Shown here piece by piece: positions 11,784 through 21,219 of a stretch of 64,000 nt of DNA; position 1 is the first letter of the stretch, and each line of letters begins with the position of its first letter. The DNA is from an uncultured Pelagibacteraceae bacterium (GTDB taxonomy: Bacteria > Pseudomonadota > Alphaproteobacteria > Pelagibacterales > Pelagibacteraceae): NCBI GenBank assembly GCA_902617895.1, contig CACMYJ010000001.1:40001-104000 (forward strand), read 5' to 3'. The notes under the pieces are model-generated. The model made no database searches, was not told the DNA's origin, and saw only the letters and a program-made list of their open reading frames with translations. Made by a program: the position numbers and the translations under genes.

Positions 11784-14330
11784 ATGTTCAACCCACTTAA
11801 TATATTTTCAAAGCTTATTAAAAGCGGAAATGAAAAGGAACTAGGCCGAATTCAGCAAATAGTCAATAAAGTTAATCTTTTAGAAAAAGATTTAGAAAAT
11901 TTATCTGATGAAATGTTCCCAAAAAAAACTGAGAAACTAATTGAAGATATTAAAAATGGAAAAAGTTTAAACGAAGTATTACCTGAAGCTTTCTCAATGG
12001 TTAGGGAAGCCTCTAAAAGAATTAGAAATGAAAGACACTTTGATGTTCAACTAATTGGTGGTGTTGTAATCCATGAGAATAAAATTGCAGAAATGAAAAC
12101 TGGAGAAGGTAAAACATTAACCATTGCTCTTGCAGCTTTCCTTAATGCTTTAGAAAAAAAAGGTGTCCATATAGTAACTGTGAATGATTATTTGGCTAAG
12201 AGAGATAGTGAGAATATGGGTAAGATTTATGAGTTTTTAGGTTTAACCTGTGGATATATTAACACTGGGCAAGATGATTTGGAGAGAAAAGAAAATTATT
12301 CAAAAGATATAACTTATTCTACTAATAGTGAATTGGGTTTTGATTATTTAAGAGATAATATGAAATTTTCTAAAGAGACTATGGTTCAAAGAGAACATAA
12401 TTATGCGATTGTTGATGAAATTGACTCTTGTTTAATTGATGAGGCTAGAACACCTCTAATAATCTCAGGAGCAACAGAAGATAAAACTAATCAATATATG
12501 GCTGTTGATAAACTTGTAAAAAATTTAAAAGAAGAGGATTTTGAAATAGATGAAAAGGATAGAAATATTTTATTAACTAATAAAGGTGTGGATAATGTGG
12601 AAAGTATATTTTCAAATGCTGGAATACTTAAAAATAAAAATTTTTACGATCCAGAAAACCTTCATATTGTACACTTAGTAAATCAATCATTACGTGCTAT
12701 CCATCTTTTTCAGAGTGGTAGAGATTATATTGTAAAGGATAGGCAAATAATAATAATTGATGAGCAAACTGGTAGACAGTTGCCAGGAAGAAGGTTTGGT
12801 GATGGCCTTCATCAAAGTCTAGAGGCAAAAGAAAATTTAACAATTAATGCTGAAAATCAAACTTTAGCATCAATAACCTACCAAAATTTCTTTAAGCTCT
12901 ACAAAAAAATAGCTGGTTGCACTGGTACGGCATTAACAGAGTCAGAAGAGTTTTTTGAAATTTATAATCTACCAGTAGTGTCAATACCTACTAATAAGAA
13001 GATGATAAGAAAAGATTCGAATGATCAAATATTTAGAACTAGTAATGAAAAAGACGAGGCAATAATTAGTAAGATTATTGAATGTAACACAAAAGGTCAG
13101 CCATTATTAGTTTTCACTTCAAGTATAAATAAGTCTGAACACTTCTCAAACCTATTAGATAAAAAAAATATAAAACACACAGTTTTAAATGCGAAAAATC
13201 ACCAAAGAGAGGCTGAAATTATTGCAGACGCTGGAAAGAGAAACTCAATAATTATTACTACAAGTATTTCAGGAAGAGGTGTTGATATCAAATTGGGAGG
13301 TCAGGATGAAAGTGATAAAGCTGAGATAAAAAAATTAGGAGGTTTGTTTGTAATTGGTACAGAAAGAATGGAAAGTAGGAGAGTAGATAATCAAGCTAGA
13401 GGAAGATCTGGCAGACAAGGCGATGAAGGTAGCTCTATATTCTATGTAAGTTTAGAGGATGATTTGATGAGAATATTTGGATCTGAGTCTATGAATAATA
13501 TACTTGAAAAACTTGGACTTAAAGATGGAGAAAGTATAGATCATCCTTGGATAAATAAAGCATTAGAAAGAGCGCAACAAAAAGTTGAGGCAAGAAATTT
13601 TGATATTAGAAAAACTCTTTTAAAGTTTGACAATGTTTTAAACGATCAAAGGCAAGTGATATTTTCACAAAGAAATGAAGTAATAGAAAATAAAGACTCA
13701 AAGCAATATTCTGAAAATTTTCTAGATGAAATTATTGATGATTTGAAGCTAAAAAAAACAAAAAAGTTAGCTAATGCAGGATCAAATGAAATCAATATGC
13801 AATTAAAATCTTTATTCGGAAAATCATTTGAAGAAAGTGAAATTAATGAATTAGTTAATCTTGAAAATAAAGCTTTTGAAGAAAAAATAAAAAATAAATT
13901 TAAAAGTTCAAGAGAAGAAAGAATAAAAATGTTAAATGAAGAACAATATAACGAAATAGAAAAAAGAATTTTTTTACAACTAATTGATCAAAATTGGAAA
14001 TTACATATTCAATATTTAGAACAATTAAGACAGGTTATTGGTTTAAGATCTTATGGACAAAGAGATCCTTTAGTAGAATATAAGAAAGAAGCTTTTACAC
14101 TTTTTGAAAATTTATTAAGTAAACTTAAGTACGATTTAATTACAATTTTATTTAATTTAAAACTTATAGAAAAAAATGACGATCAAAATGACGTTCAAAA
14201 TGAAAAAAGTATAAATACAAATAGTAATCCAAAATGTTTACTTGCAACAAATAGAGAAGGAAAAATTTCTAGAAACGAAAGATGTGAGGCAACAGGGAAA
14301 AAGTTCAAGCATTGTTGTGGTGCTTTATAA
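11784..14330 (+). CDS. secA: Preprotein translocase ATPase SecA
   Basis: This 848-residue motor drives unfolded preproteins through SecYEG. The order of domains is normal: NBD1 with Walker A (TGEGKT, near residue 103-108) and the DEAD-like box IVDEIDS, the preprotein-binding insertion, NBD2 with ISGRGVDIKLGG and ARGRSGRQGDEG, the helical scaffold and wing, and a linker. The last 17 residues resemble the zinc motif that binds SecB, but the usual CxCx8C(H/C) is altered: C834 is followed by EATGKKFKHCC, one residue shorter and without the second Cys. The nearest spare Cys is C818. The gene converges on accA with a six-base overlap. Confidence 0.97.
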   Translation: MFNPLNIFSKLIKSGNEKELGRIQQIVNKVNLLEKDLENLSDEMFPKKTEKLIEDIKNGKSLNEVLPEAFSMVREASKRIRNERHFDVQLIGGVVIHENKIAEMKTGEGKTLTIALAAFLNALEKKGVHIVTVNDYLAKRDSENMGKIYEFLGLTCGYINTGQDDLERKENYSKDITYSTNSELGFDYLRDNMKFSKETMVQREHNYAIVDEIDSCLIDEARTPLIISGATEDKTNQYMAVDKLVKNLKEEDFEIDEKDRNILLTNKGVDNVESIFSNAGILKNKNFYDPENLHIVHLVNQSLRAIHLFQSGRDYIVKDRQIIIIDEQTGRQLPGRRFGDGLHQSLEAKENLTINAENQTLASITYQNFFKLYKKIAGCTGTALTESEEFFEIYNLPVVSIPTNKKMIRKDSNDQIFRTSNEKDEAIISKIIECNTKGQPLLVFTSSINKSEHFSNLLDKKNIKHTVLNAKNHQREAEIIADAGKRNSIIITTSISGRGVDIKLGGQDESDKAEIKKLGGLFVIGTERMESRRVDNQARGRSGRQGDEGSSIFYVSLEDDLMRIFGSESMNNILEKLGLKDGESIDHPWINKALERAQQKVEARNFDIRKTLLKFDNVLNDQRQVIFSQRNEVIENKDSKQYSENFLDEIIDDLKLKKTKKLANAGSNEINMQLKSLFGKSFEESEINELVNLENKAFEEKIKNKFKSSREERIKMLNEEQYNEIEKRIFLQLIDQNWKLHIQYLEQLRQVIGLRSYGQRDPLVEYKKEAFTLFENLLSKLKYDLITILFNLKLIEKNDDQNDVQNEKSINTNSNPKCLLATNREGKISRNERCEATGKKFKHCCGAL

Positions 14331-15431
14331 AAGAATGCTTAAAAATAATATTAATAAAACTGCAGCAGATACACCATAATAAATTTTAGAATTCTTTTTA
14401 AAGTTTTGATAAATATTTTCTAATGCACTTGCTTTCATGGATAAATCATTTCTATCATCTGATTGTGTTGTAAATCCTTTATTTCTTCCAATTGACAAAA
14501 ATTTATTTTTTCTATGATTAAGAATTTCATCTTTATCCATTGTCTGAAAAAAATCTAAATTTTTCTTTAATGAAACTCTTACGTTATCCAAAATCAGGTC
14601 TTTGTCTCTGTGAGCACCACCGACTGGTTCTGGAATTATTTCATCAATTATATTCAATTTTAAAAGGTCGCTAGATGACATTTTCATTGCAGTTGCAGCC
14701 TCTAAAGTTTTTTTTGGGTCTCTCCATAAAATGGTAGCACATCCTTCTGGAGAAATGACTGAGTATATTGCGTTTTGAAGCATAATCACTTTATTAGATG
14801 ATGCTAAAGCTATCGCTCCTCCAGATCCGCCCTCTCCAATTATTATCGCAATTGTAGGGACTGTTAACTTCATAGAGCATTCAATAGATTTTGCTATTGC
14901 TTCAGCTTGACCTCTTTCCTCTGCGCCAACTCCTGGATATGCTCCTGGAGTATCTACAATAGAAATAATTGGAATCTTAAACTTGTTAGCTAACTCCATA
15001 AGTCTAATTGTTTTTCTGTAACCCTCAGGTCTCATCATTCCAAAATTATGATCTATTCTTTTATTAAGATCTGAACCCTTTTCTTGACCAATTACTAAAA
15101 CAGATTTGCCATCGAATTTTGCAAAACCAGCTATGACGGCTTTGTCCTCACCATAATACCTATCCCCAGAAAGTTGGATAAAATCATCAAAAAGATTTTC
15201 AACAAAAAATTTTGCTTTAGGTCTATCTTCATGACGAGCAACTAATGCTGTCTGCCATGGATCTAAGTTAGAATAAATTTTCTCTAACTTTTCATTTATT
15301 TCTTCTTCAACTTTACTTATTCTTGAAGTATCGACTTCAGATAAACCCTCCTGATTATAAGGGTCTTTTAGTTTATCTAATTCCTGCTCAAGATTTTTAA
15401 TATCTGTTTCAAAATTTAGGTAATTTTTCAT
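14325..15431 (-). CDS. accA: Acetyl-CoA carboxylase carboxyltransferase subunit alpha with an added hydrophobic C-terminal tail
   Basis: AccA pairs with AccD to move the carboxyl group from carboxybiotin to acetyl-CoA, making malonyl-CoA for fatty acids. The first ~320 of 368 residues are very typical, with SGDR, the DTPGAYPGVGAEERGQ loop, the IGEGGSGGA oxyanion region, YSVISPEGCA and IPEPVGGAHR. The canonical protein ends about where KNKFLSIGRNKGF ends here. About 48 more residues follow: a polar linker and then a 20-residue hydrophobic stretch at the very end (349-368), which looks like a C-terminal membrane anchor. Membrane attachment is inference. accD is 22 kb away. Confidence 0.95.
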   Translation of the reverse strand: MKNYLNFETDIKNLEQELDKLKDPYNQEGLSEVDTSRISKVEEEINEKLEKIYSNLDPWQTALVARHEDRPKAKFFVENLFDDFIQLSGDRYYGEDKAVIAGFAKFDGKSVLVIGQEKGSDLNKRIDHNFGMMRPEGYRKTIRLMELANKFKIPIISIVDTPGAYPGVGAEERGQAEAIAKSIECSMKLTVPTIAIIIGEGGSGGAIALASSNKVIMLQNAIYSVISPEGCATILWRDPKKTLEAATAMKMSSSDLLKLNIIDEIIPEPVGGAHRDKDLILDNVRVSLKKNLDFFQTMDKDEILNHRKNKFLSIGRNKGFTTQSDDRNDLSMKASALENIYQNFKKNSKIYYGVSAAVLLILFLSILL

Positions 15432-15527
15432 TTAAAGTATCTATTATAAACAAAAAAGGCAATAAATTGTTAAAATAAGTAATTTTGATTGCGCAAAAAG
15501 GACAATTTATTATAAGATTTTCAATTT

Positions 15528-17678
15528 ATGAGAGAGCAATACATCAAAATCAACAACTTATCTGTAGCAAAAGATCTGGCTGATTTTGTCAAAAATGAGC
15601 TTTTATTGGATACTAATGTTGGCTCTGATGAGTTCTGGAAAGGCTTTGACAAAGTGGTGCATGAATTAGCACCTAAAAATAAAAAATTACTCGAAATCAG
15701 AGAAACATTACAGCAAGAAATAGATCTGTGGCATAAAAAAAATAGAGATCACGAGATTGACTATAATAAATATAAAAATTTTTTGGAAGAAATAGGTTAT
15801 TTAAAAAAAGAAGGTGAAGATTTTAAAATAGCAACTAAAAATTTAGATGAAGAAATATCTAATATAGCAGGACCACAATTAGTTGTTCCAGTAATGAACT
15901 CTAGATATACCTTGAATGCTGCGAATGCAAGATGGGTAAGCTTATATGACAGTCTTTATGGATCAAATATAATAGAGTCTGAAGAAAGTGGAAGTGAAAA
16001 ATATGATCCTTTAAGAGGACAAGAAGTAATTAAATACACTAGAAACTTTTTGAATAAATATTTTCCAATAAATGATCTTGACTGGAAAGATATTACTGGT
16101 TTAGCAGTAAATAATAAAAGACTCACAATATATAAGGAAAATAAAGAACATAATTTATCAGACTTAGAGAAGTTTATTGGTCATAGAGGGGATGCAGCCA
16201 AACCAAATGCTATAATCTTAAAAAATAATAATCTTCATCTTGAAATAATTATTAATCCTAGAGCATTTAGTGCTGCAAGAGATGCTGCTGGTATAAGTGA
16301 TATTATAATTGAGTCTGCTGTATCAACAATTTGTGATCATGAAGATAGTGTAGCCGCAGTAGATGCTGAAGATAAAGTAACTTGTTATAGAAATTGGCTA
16401 GGATTGATGAAAGGAAATTTAAAATCAATATTTGAAAAAAATGGTAAAGAATTAGAGAGAAAACTTAATCCAGATAGGAGTTACACTGCATTGAATGGTG
16501 AAAAGTTAAAACTTCACGGAAGAAGTCTTTTGCTTGTGAGAAACGTTGGACACTTAATGACAAATCCTGCAATCACTTTAAATGATGGATCAGAAGTTCC
16601 AGAGGGAATAATGGATGCTTTCATAACCTCAGCAGCTTGTATTCATGATTTAAAAAGAAAAGGTAATTCTAGAGAAGGGTCAATTTATATTGTTAAACCA
16701 AAAATGCATGGTCCAGAGGAAACAGAATTTACTAATTTAATTTTTACAAAAGTTGAAGAAGTTTTAAAATTAGAAAAAAATACAATTAAGTGTGGAATTA
16801 TGGATGAAGAAAGAAGAACATCAGCAAACCTTAAGGAATGTATTAGAACACTTAAGGATAGAGTATTTTTTATCAACACTGGATTTTTGGATAGAACTGG
16901 TGATGAGATGCATACTTCAATGGAAGCTGGACCTATGATCAAAAAAGGAGATATGAAAGCATCTAAATGGATTAAAACTTATGAGGATAATAATGTAGAT
17001 ATCGGCCTAAAATGCGGATTTTCAGGAGTTGCTCAAATAGGTAAAGGAATGTGGGCCATGCCTGATAAAATGAACGAAATGATGGAACAAAAGATTGGAC
17101 ATGTCAATGCAGGTGCAAATTGTGCATGGGTTCCTTCCCCAACTGCCGCTGCATTGCATGTTATGCATTATCATGAAGTAAATGTATTTGAAAAACAAAA
17201 AGAAATATTAAAAAGAGAGCCATCAAAATTATCTGATCTTCTTACTATTCCTATAGCAAATCGTCCTAATTGGTCTGTTGATGAAATTAATACTGAAATT
17301 TCAAATTCTGCTCAAACTATTTTGGGTTATGTGGTCAGATGGATTGATCAAGGTATAGGTTGTTCCAAAGTTCCTGATATAAATGATATTGGGTTAATGG
17401 AAGATAGAGCAACTTTGAGAATTTCATCTCAACATATCGCGAATTGGCTTCATCATGGCTTATGTTCGAATAGACAGGTTCTTGAAATTTTAAAAAAAAT
17501 GGCAAAAGTTGTTGATAAACAGAATGAAGATGACTCTAACTATGAAAGTATGTCACCAGAGTATGATAAATCTATTGCTTTTAAAGCGGCATGTGAATTA
17601 ATTTTTCATGGAAAGTCACAGCCTTCTGGCTATACAGAACCTCTCTTACATTTAAACAGATTAATTAAAAAAAGCTAA
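15528..17678 (+). CDS. glcB: Malate synthase G
   Basis: This 716-residue single-chain enzyme condenses glyoxylate with acetyl-CoA to malate, closing the glyoxylate route. It has the G-isoform architecture: N-terminal clasp, TIM barrel and C-terminal plug. Clear blocks are [24 protein letters not shown]-like text (here [13 protein letters not shown]), [23 protein letters not shown] (substrate Arg/Mg region follows with [17 protein letters not shown]), [11 protein letters not shown] and [21 protein letters not shown]. The length is normal. Its 96-base leader is short. SAR11 glcB genes are known to carry a glycine riboswitch there, but no convincing aptamer is visible. It converges directly on recR with no spacer. 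Confidence 0.96.
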   Translation: MREQYIKINNLSVAKDLADFVKNELLLDTNVGSDEFWKGFDKVVHELAPKNKKLLEIRETLQQEIDLWHKKNRDHEIDYNKYKNFLEEIGYLKKEGEDFKIATKNLDEEISNIAGPQLVVPVMNSRYTLNAANARWVSLYDSLYGSNIIESEESGSEKYDPLRGQEVIKYTRNFLNKYFPINDLDWKDITGLAVNNKRLTIYKENKEHNLSDLEKFIGHRGDAAKPNAIILKNNNLHLEIIINPRAFSAARDAAGISDIIIESAVSTICDHEDSVAAVDAEDKVTCYRNWLGLMKGNLKSIFEKNGKELERKLNPDRSYTALNGEKLKLHGRSLLLVRNVGHLMTNPAITLNDGSEVPEGIMDAFITSAACIHDLKRKGNSREGSIYIVKPKMHGPEETEFTNLIFTKVEEVLKLEKNTIKCGIMDEERRTSANLKECIRTLKDRVFFINTGFLDRTGDEMHTSMEAGPMIKKGDMKASKWIKTYEDNNVDIGLKCGFSGVAQIGKGMWAMPDKMNEMMEQKIGHVNAGANCAWVPSPTAAALHVMHYHEVNVFEKQKEILKREPSKLSDLLTIPIANRPNWSVDEINTEISNSAQTILGYVVRWIDQGIGCSKVPDINDIGLMEDRATLRISSQHIANWLHHGLCSNRQVLEILKKMAKVVDKQNEDDSNYESMSPEYDKSIAFKAACELIFHGKSQPSGYTEPLLHLNRLIKKS

Positions 17679-18290
17679 TTAGGCCTCTATCTTTTTTCTA
17701 TTTTTAAATGCAGATATAAGAGTACCATCATCTAAATTTTCGATTTCTCCACCTACTGGTAAACCTTGAGCTAGTTTTGAAACTTTGACGTCAGTTTTTT
17801 TAAGACTATCTTGAATATAAAATGCTGTAGTTTGACCTTCTACAGTTGCGCTTGTTGCTAAAATTACTTCTTCGATATCATCTTTATTTATTCTTTCTAT
17901 AAGAGAGTTAATAAGCAAGTCCTCTCTATTACTATTATTATTGTTTGAGAGAGTCCCTCCTAAAATATGGAAGTAACCTTGAAAAATTGAAGAACTTTCT
18001 ATTGCCCACTGATCTGAAATATTTTCTACAACACAAATTTTATTATATTTTTTTTCTACTATTTTGCAATTATTATAACTACACTCAATTGTATTAGGCT
18101 TCAATGTTCCACAAATTTTACATCTAACAATATTTTTAAAAACTTCACTCAAATTTTGAGCCAAAGGCTTTAGTAATTCTTGTCGGTTATTAATCATTTT
18201 CAAAATCATTCTTTTTGCAGACTTAGGTCCTAGCCCTGGTAATTTAGATATTAGCTTAATTAAATTTTCTATTTCAGGAATATTTTGCAT
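17679..18290 (-). CDS. recR: Recombination mediator RecR
   Basis: The protein has 203 residues. RecR works with RecO (and RecF) to load RecA at single-strand gaps. It starts with the helix-hairpin-helix region (LPGLGPKSAKRM), followed by a Cys4 zinc finger with C57, C60, C70 and C75; the last pair spacing (CSYNNC) is a little wider than the usual CxxC. A Toprim domain follows (ICVVENISDQWAIESS to EEVILATSATVEGQTTAFYI) and then the Walker-like ARGLPVGGELE-type end (AQGLPVGGEIENLDDGTL). It is third in the dnaX-ebfC-recR run, a classic bacterial gene order. Confidence 0.95.
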   Translation of the reverse strand: MQNIPEIENLIKLISKLPGLGPKSAKRMILKMINNRQELLKPLAQNLSEVFKNIVRCKICGTLKPNTIECSYNNCKIVEKKYNKICVVENISDQWAIESSSIFQGYFHILGGTLSNNNNSNREDLLINSLIERINKDDIEEVILATSATVEGQTTAFYIQDSLKKTDVKVSKLAQGLPVGGEIENLDDGTLISAFKNRKKIEA

Positions 18291-18295
18291 TTAAA

Positions 18296-18613
18296 CTATA
18301 AAGGCCACTTAAATCCAGGTATTCCAAAATTTCCTGAGGCCTTAGAAATTTCCTCTGCTGTTTTTGATTTAAGTTGCGATTTTGCGTTATTGTGAGCAGC
18401 AGTAATAAGATCTTCTAGTATTACTTTTTCTTCTTTTAAAACATTTTCACTAAGTTTAATTGAGATCATAGTTCCCTCTCCATTTAATGTAACCTTTACA
18501 TCATTAGCTCCAGAAACACCTTCAACCTCTATCTTTTTAATGTTTTCTTGGCTTTCTTTCATTTTACTCTCAATTTCTTTAGCTTTTTCCATTAATTTTG
18601 AAAAATCTGTCAT
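18296..18613 (-). CDS. ebfC: YbaB/EbfC family nucleoid-associated protein
   Basis: The protein has 105 residues and begins with a helix of the family (FSKLMEKAKEIESKMKESQENIKKIEVEGVSG), followed by the small central sheet (DVKVTLNGEGTMISIKLS) and a second helix with the conserved LEDLITAAHNNA. YbaB/EbfC proteins form tweezer-like dimers that bind DNA. The gene sits between dnaX and recR, one base after the dnaX stop and five bases before the recR start, which is the standard position of this family. Its length is normal. Confidence 0.93.
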   Translation of the reverse strand: MTDFSKLMEKAKEIESKMKESQENIKKIEVEGVSGANDVKVTLNGEGTMISIKLSENVLKEEKVILEDLITAAHNNAKSQLKSKTAEEISKASGNFGIPGFKWPL

Positions 18614-18614
18614 T

Positions 18615-20246
18615 CTAATCCTCTTTTAACTCAACATTTATTAATTCTGCATCAGGAAATGCTTCGATCACTTTTTTATAGGCTTCAGACTTTTTAACAT
18701 CATCAAATATTTTTTTCTCGTCAATTTTATTTTTTTCTTTTTTTGAAATTTGTCCTTGGTTTTTTGATAGAGAGATAATCCATCTCTTGGATGTCCATTC
18801 GTACAATTTGTTAGATAGATTTTTAATAAAGTCTTTGTCTAAGTTTTCATTAAAAGATATTTCTATTAAACCCTCAGAGAATGAAACTAAATTTATATTA
18901 GTTTCAAGCTCATATTTAAGCTTAGCTTCTTTTCTCTCCGTACATAAATTTATCAAATTTTCAAATGAATCTATTTTAAGTTCATTAATTACTTCATCTT
19001 TATTTAAATTTGGTTCAATTTTTTCTTGTTGTGAAACATTTTTGATTTGATCTATTGTTTTACTTATAATTTTTTTTTCAGGTTCTTTAATTAAAGTATC
19101 AGGATTTTTCCCAGTAAAGCTTTCCTCAATATCTTTATCCTTAAAACCTTTTATTCTCATTAATCTGAAAAGGAACATTTCAACTGATAAATTTGGATTT
19201 GAAACTATGTTAATTTCCTCAATTGTATCAAGTGTAAATTGCCAAAAAAGGATTATGTCCTTTGAATCTAAATTTTCAGATATTGTGGAAAGATTACTAA
19301 AATCTTGATCATTTAAAGAAAAATTATTTCCGTCTAATTTTATAAAATTAATATTTTTTAGGTAATATAAAACCTCAAGAAAATCATTCAAAAAAATTTT
19401 GGGATCTACACCAGAATCATAAATTTTTCTATACAACTCAAATACTTTCTTTTCATCACCACTAAACAGATTTTGTATTAATTCTATCAGAGAACTTTTA
19501 TCAAAATATCCATAAATACTTTGTGCTTTGTCTAGATTTAATTCCTCATCATTTTGATTGGCTACAAGTCCACGGTCTAACAAAGATAATGCATCTCTAA
19601 CAGATCCTTCTGAAATTTTAACAATTAATTTTAAAGCTTCATCAGAAACTTTACCGCCTTCTTTGTCTTTAATCATTTTTATATAATTAAAAAGCTCTTC
19701 AGATTTCACTCTGGAGAGATCAAAACGTTGACATCTCGATATTACTGTTACAGGAATTTTTTTGATTTCGGTTGTTGCAAAAATAAATTTTAAATATTTT
19801 GGTGGTTCCTCGAGAGTTTTTAAAAGTGCGTTAAATGCTTGTTTGCTTAACATATGAACTTCATCAATAATAAAAATTTTATATTTAGCAGTTGTTGGTC
19901 CATATCTTGAAAATTCAATAAGCTCTCTTACATCATCAACACCAGTCTTGCTTGCAGCATCCATCTCTAAAACATCAATATGATTTGAGTTTGTAATTGC
20001 ATCACAGTTGCTACATTTTTTCTTACACATGTTTTCAATTCCATGCTCACAATTTAATGACTTTGCAACTATTCTTGCAAAAGTTGTTTTTCCTACTCCC
20101 CTAATACCTGTAAACAAGAATGCATTAGGTGACTTGTCTGAAATTATTGAATTTTTAATTGTTTCAGCAATAATCTCTTGGCCAATTAAATCCTCAAATA
20201 CTTGAGGTCTGTATTTTAAAGCTAGTACTTTCGAATTTTCTGTCAT
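18615..20246 (-). CDS. dnaX: DNA polymerase III subunit gamma/tau
   Basis: I place the start at ATG 20246, giving 543 residues beginning MTENSKVLALKYRPQVF, the usual DnaX N-terminus. A longer frame from TTG 20261 would run into the SRP RNA. DnaX is the AAA+ clamp-loader motor. Walker A is TGIRGVGKTT at 46-55, zinc ligands are C66, C74, C78 and C81, and Walker B IFIIDEVHML and the SRC motif (VISRCQRF) follow. Residues after about 370 are the tau-like part that binds polymerase, poorly conserved and Lys/Glu-rich. No frameshift signal that would make a separate gamma form was evident. It leads the dnaX-ebfC-recR operon and starts a few bases from the SRP RNA end. Confidence 0.95.
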   Translation of the reverse strand: MTENSKVLALKYRPQVFEDLIGQEIIAETIKNSIISDKSPNAFLFTGIRGVGKTTFARIVAKSLNCEHGIENMCKKKCSNCDAITNSNHIDVLEMDAASKTGVDDVRELIEFSRYGPTTAKYKIFIIDEVHMLSKQAFNALLKTLEEPPKYLKFIFATTEIKKIPVTVISRCQRFDLSRVKSEELFNYIKMIKDKEGGKVSDEALKLIVKISEGSVRDALSLLDRGLVANQNDEELNLDKAQSIYGYFDKSSLIELIQNLFSGDEKKVFELYRKIYDSGVDPKIFLNDFLEVLYYLKNINFIKLDGNNFSLNDQDFSNLSTISENLDSKDIILFWQFTLDTIEEINIVSNPNLSVEMFLFRLMRIKGFKDKDIEESFTGKNPDTLIKEPEKKIISKTIDQIKNVSQQEKIEPNLNKDEVINELKIDSFENLINLCTERKEAKLKYELETNINLVSFSEGLIEISFNENLDKDFIKNLSNKLYEWTSKRWIISLSKNQGQISKKEKNKIDEKKIFDDVKKSEAYKKVIEAFPDAELINVELKED

Positions 20247-20249
20247 TTT

Positions 20250-20341
20250 TAAGGAGACCAACCAACCTGGAAAATACTCACTACCCTTGCTATCTTTCGA
20301 TCCTGGGGGATTTGTGGTAACACCACCTGATTGGCCTCCAA
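20250..20341 (-). ncRNA. ffs: Small signal recognition particle RNA (4.5S type)
   Basis: On the minus strand the conserved apical domain is recognisable: CCCAGGATCGAAAGATAGC followed by AAGGGTA. It has a GAAA tetraloop closed by C-G and the asymmetric loop on its 3' side that binds Ffh. The ends pair into the long helix: GGAGGCCAATC-AGGTGG near 20340-20323 with the strand at 20270-20253. At about 92 nt it is the short bacterial form without an Alu domain. It lies immediately upstream of dnaX, a common position in Proteobacteria. End positions are accurate to a few bases. Confidence 0.88.
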
Positions 20342-20388
20342 CTTTATTATATCAATAAAAATTTCTATTCTACAAGAAAGTTATAAAT

Positions 20389-21216
20389 TTATTTTTGTCT
20401 AAATTTATCAGATTTATAAACACCTAGAACGTGCATATCTTGACAATGGAGACCCAATTCCTCAAGTGAATTTTTAATTTTAGGATCCTCTATATGCCCA
20501 TCAATATCACATAGAAAAAAATATGAGGAAAATGAGTTCTTTTCAGGAAAACTTTGTAGTTTACTCATATTAACTCCATTTATTGCAAATCCTGACAGTG
20601 CAGAGTAAAGAGCAGCGGGTTTACTTTTCAACTTAAATAATATTGATGTAATATGATTATCATCAGAAAAATCTGGCTGAAAAATATCTTTACCAAGTAA
20701 TAAAAATCTAGTCACATTATCTTTATCATCTTGGACATTTTCTTGTAGAATTTTAAGACCATATATATCTGCACTTAGACTAGAAGCTATAGCAGCTTTA
20801 GATTTGTCTTTAGTTTCTGAAACAAATTTTGCTGAACCAGCTGTATCTGCTCTAACATTTTCTGTGAATTTTTTTTTCTTAATAAACCTTGAAGATTGGC
20901 TTAATGCTTGTGCGTGTGAATAAACATCTTTTATGTCTTCTATTTTAGAATCTTTTAATCCTAATAGATTATGATTAATTGGAAAAAAATGCTCTGCATA
21001 AATATTTAGTCTGTATTTAAAGATTAAATACTCAACACCAATATTTCCAGTTGTTTTATTTGATTCTGGAATTAAAGATTTTATTGAATTATCTTCACTA
21101 GACCTTTCAAAGCATTCATCAAATGTTTTACAGGGTATTGTTTCACTCTCTGGATACATTTTTTTAGCACAACTTTCGCTGTAACTTCCTGCAACACCTT
21201 GATATGCAATTTTCAT
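20389..21216 (-). CDS. pheA: Prephenate dehydratase
   Basis: This 275-residue protein would turn prephenate into phenylpyruvate for phenylalanine. It has the periplasmic-binding-like catalytic fold (AYQGVAGSYSE, SHAQALSQS, DTAGSAK and the catalytic TRF in DNVTRFLLLG), then an ACT domain (NGVNMSKLQSFPEKNSF) of the alphaproteobacterial type. There is no chorismate mutase domain. The otherwise near-invariant IPIENS block reads IPESNKTTG here, so the E-N-S signature is changed to S-N-K, which could affect the active site. It follows kdsB by three bases and leads towards the SRP RNA. The family call is firm; full activity is less sure. Confidence 0.88.
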   Translation of the reverse strand: MKIAYQGVAGSYSESCAKKMYPESETIPCKTFDECFERSSEDNSIKSLIPESNKTTGNIGVEYLIFKYRLNIYAEHFFPINHNLLGLKDSKIEDIKDVYSHAQALSQSSRFIKKKKFTENVRADTAGSAKFVSETKDKSKAAIASSLSADIYGLKILQENVQDDKDNVTRFLLLGKDIFQPDFSDDNHITSILFKLKSKPAALYSALSGFAINGVNMSKLQSFPEKNSFSSYFFLCDIDGHIEDPKIKNSLEELGLHCQDMHVLGVYKSDKFRQK

Positions 21217-21219
21217 AAT

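Noticed and set aside
15432-15527. Glycine riboswitch before glcB
   Set aside because: Expected from SAR11 literature, but only a short stretch resembles the 3' consensus and the 5' half is absent; not called as a feature.
20247-20261. TTG start of dnaX at 20261
   Set aside because: It overlaps the SRP RNA, and the next ATG (20246) gives the normal DnaX N-terminus.
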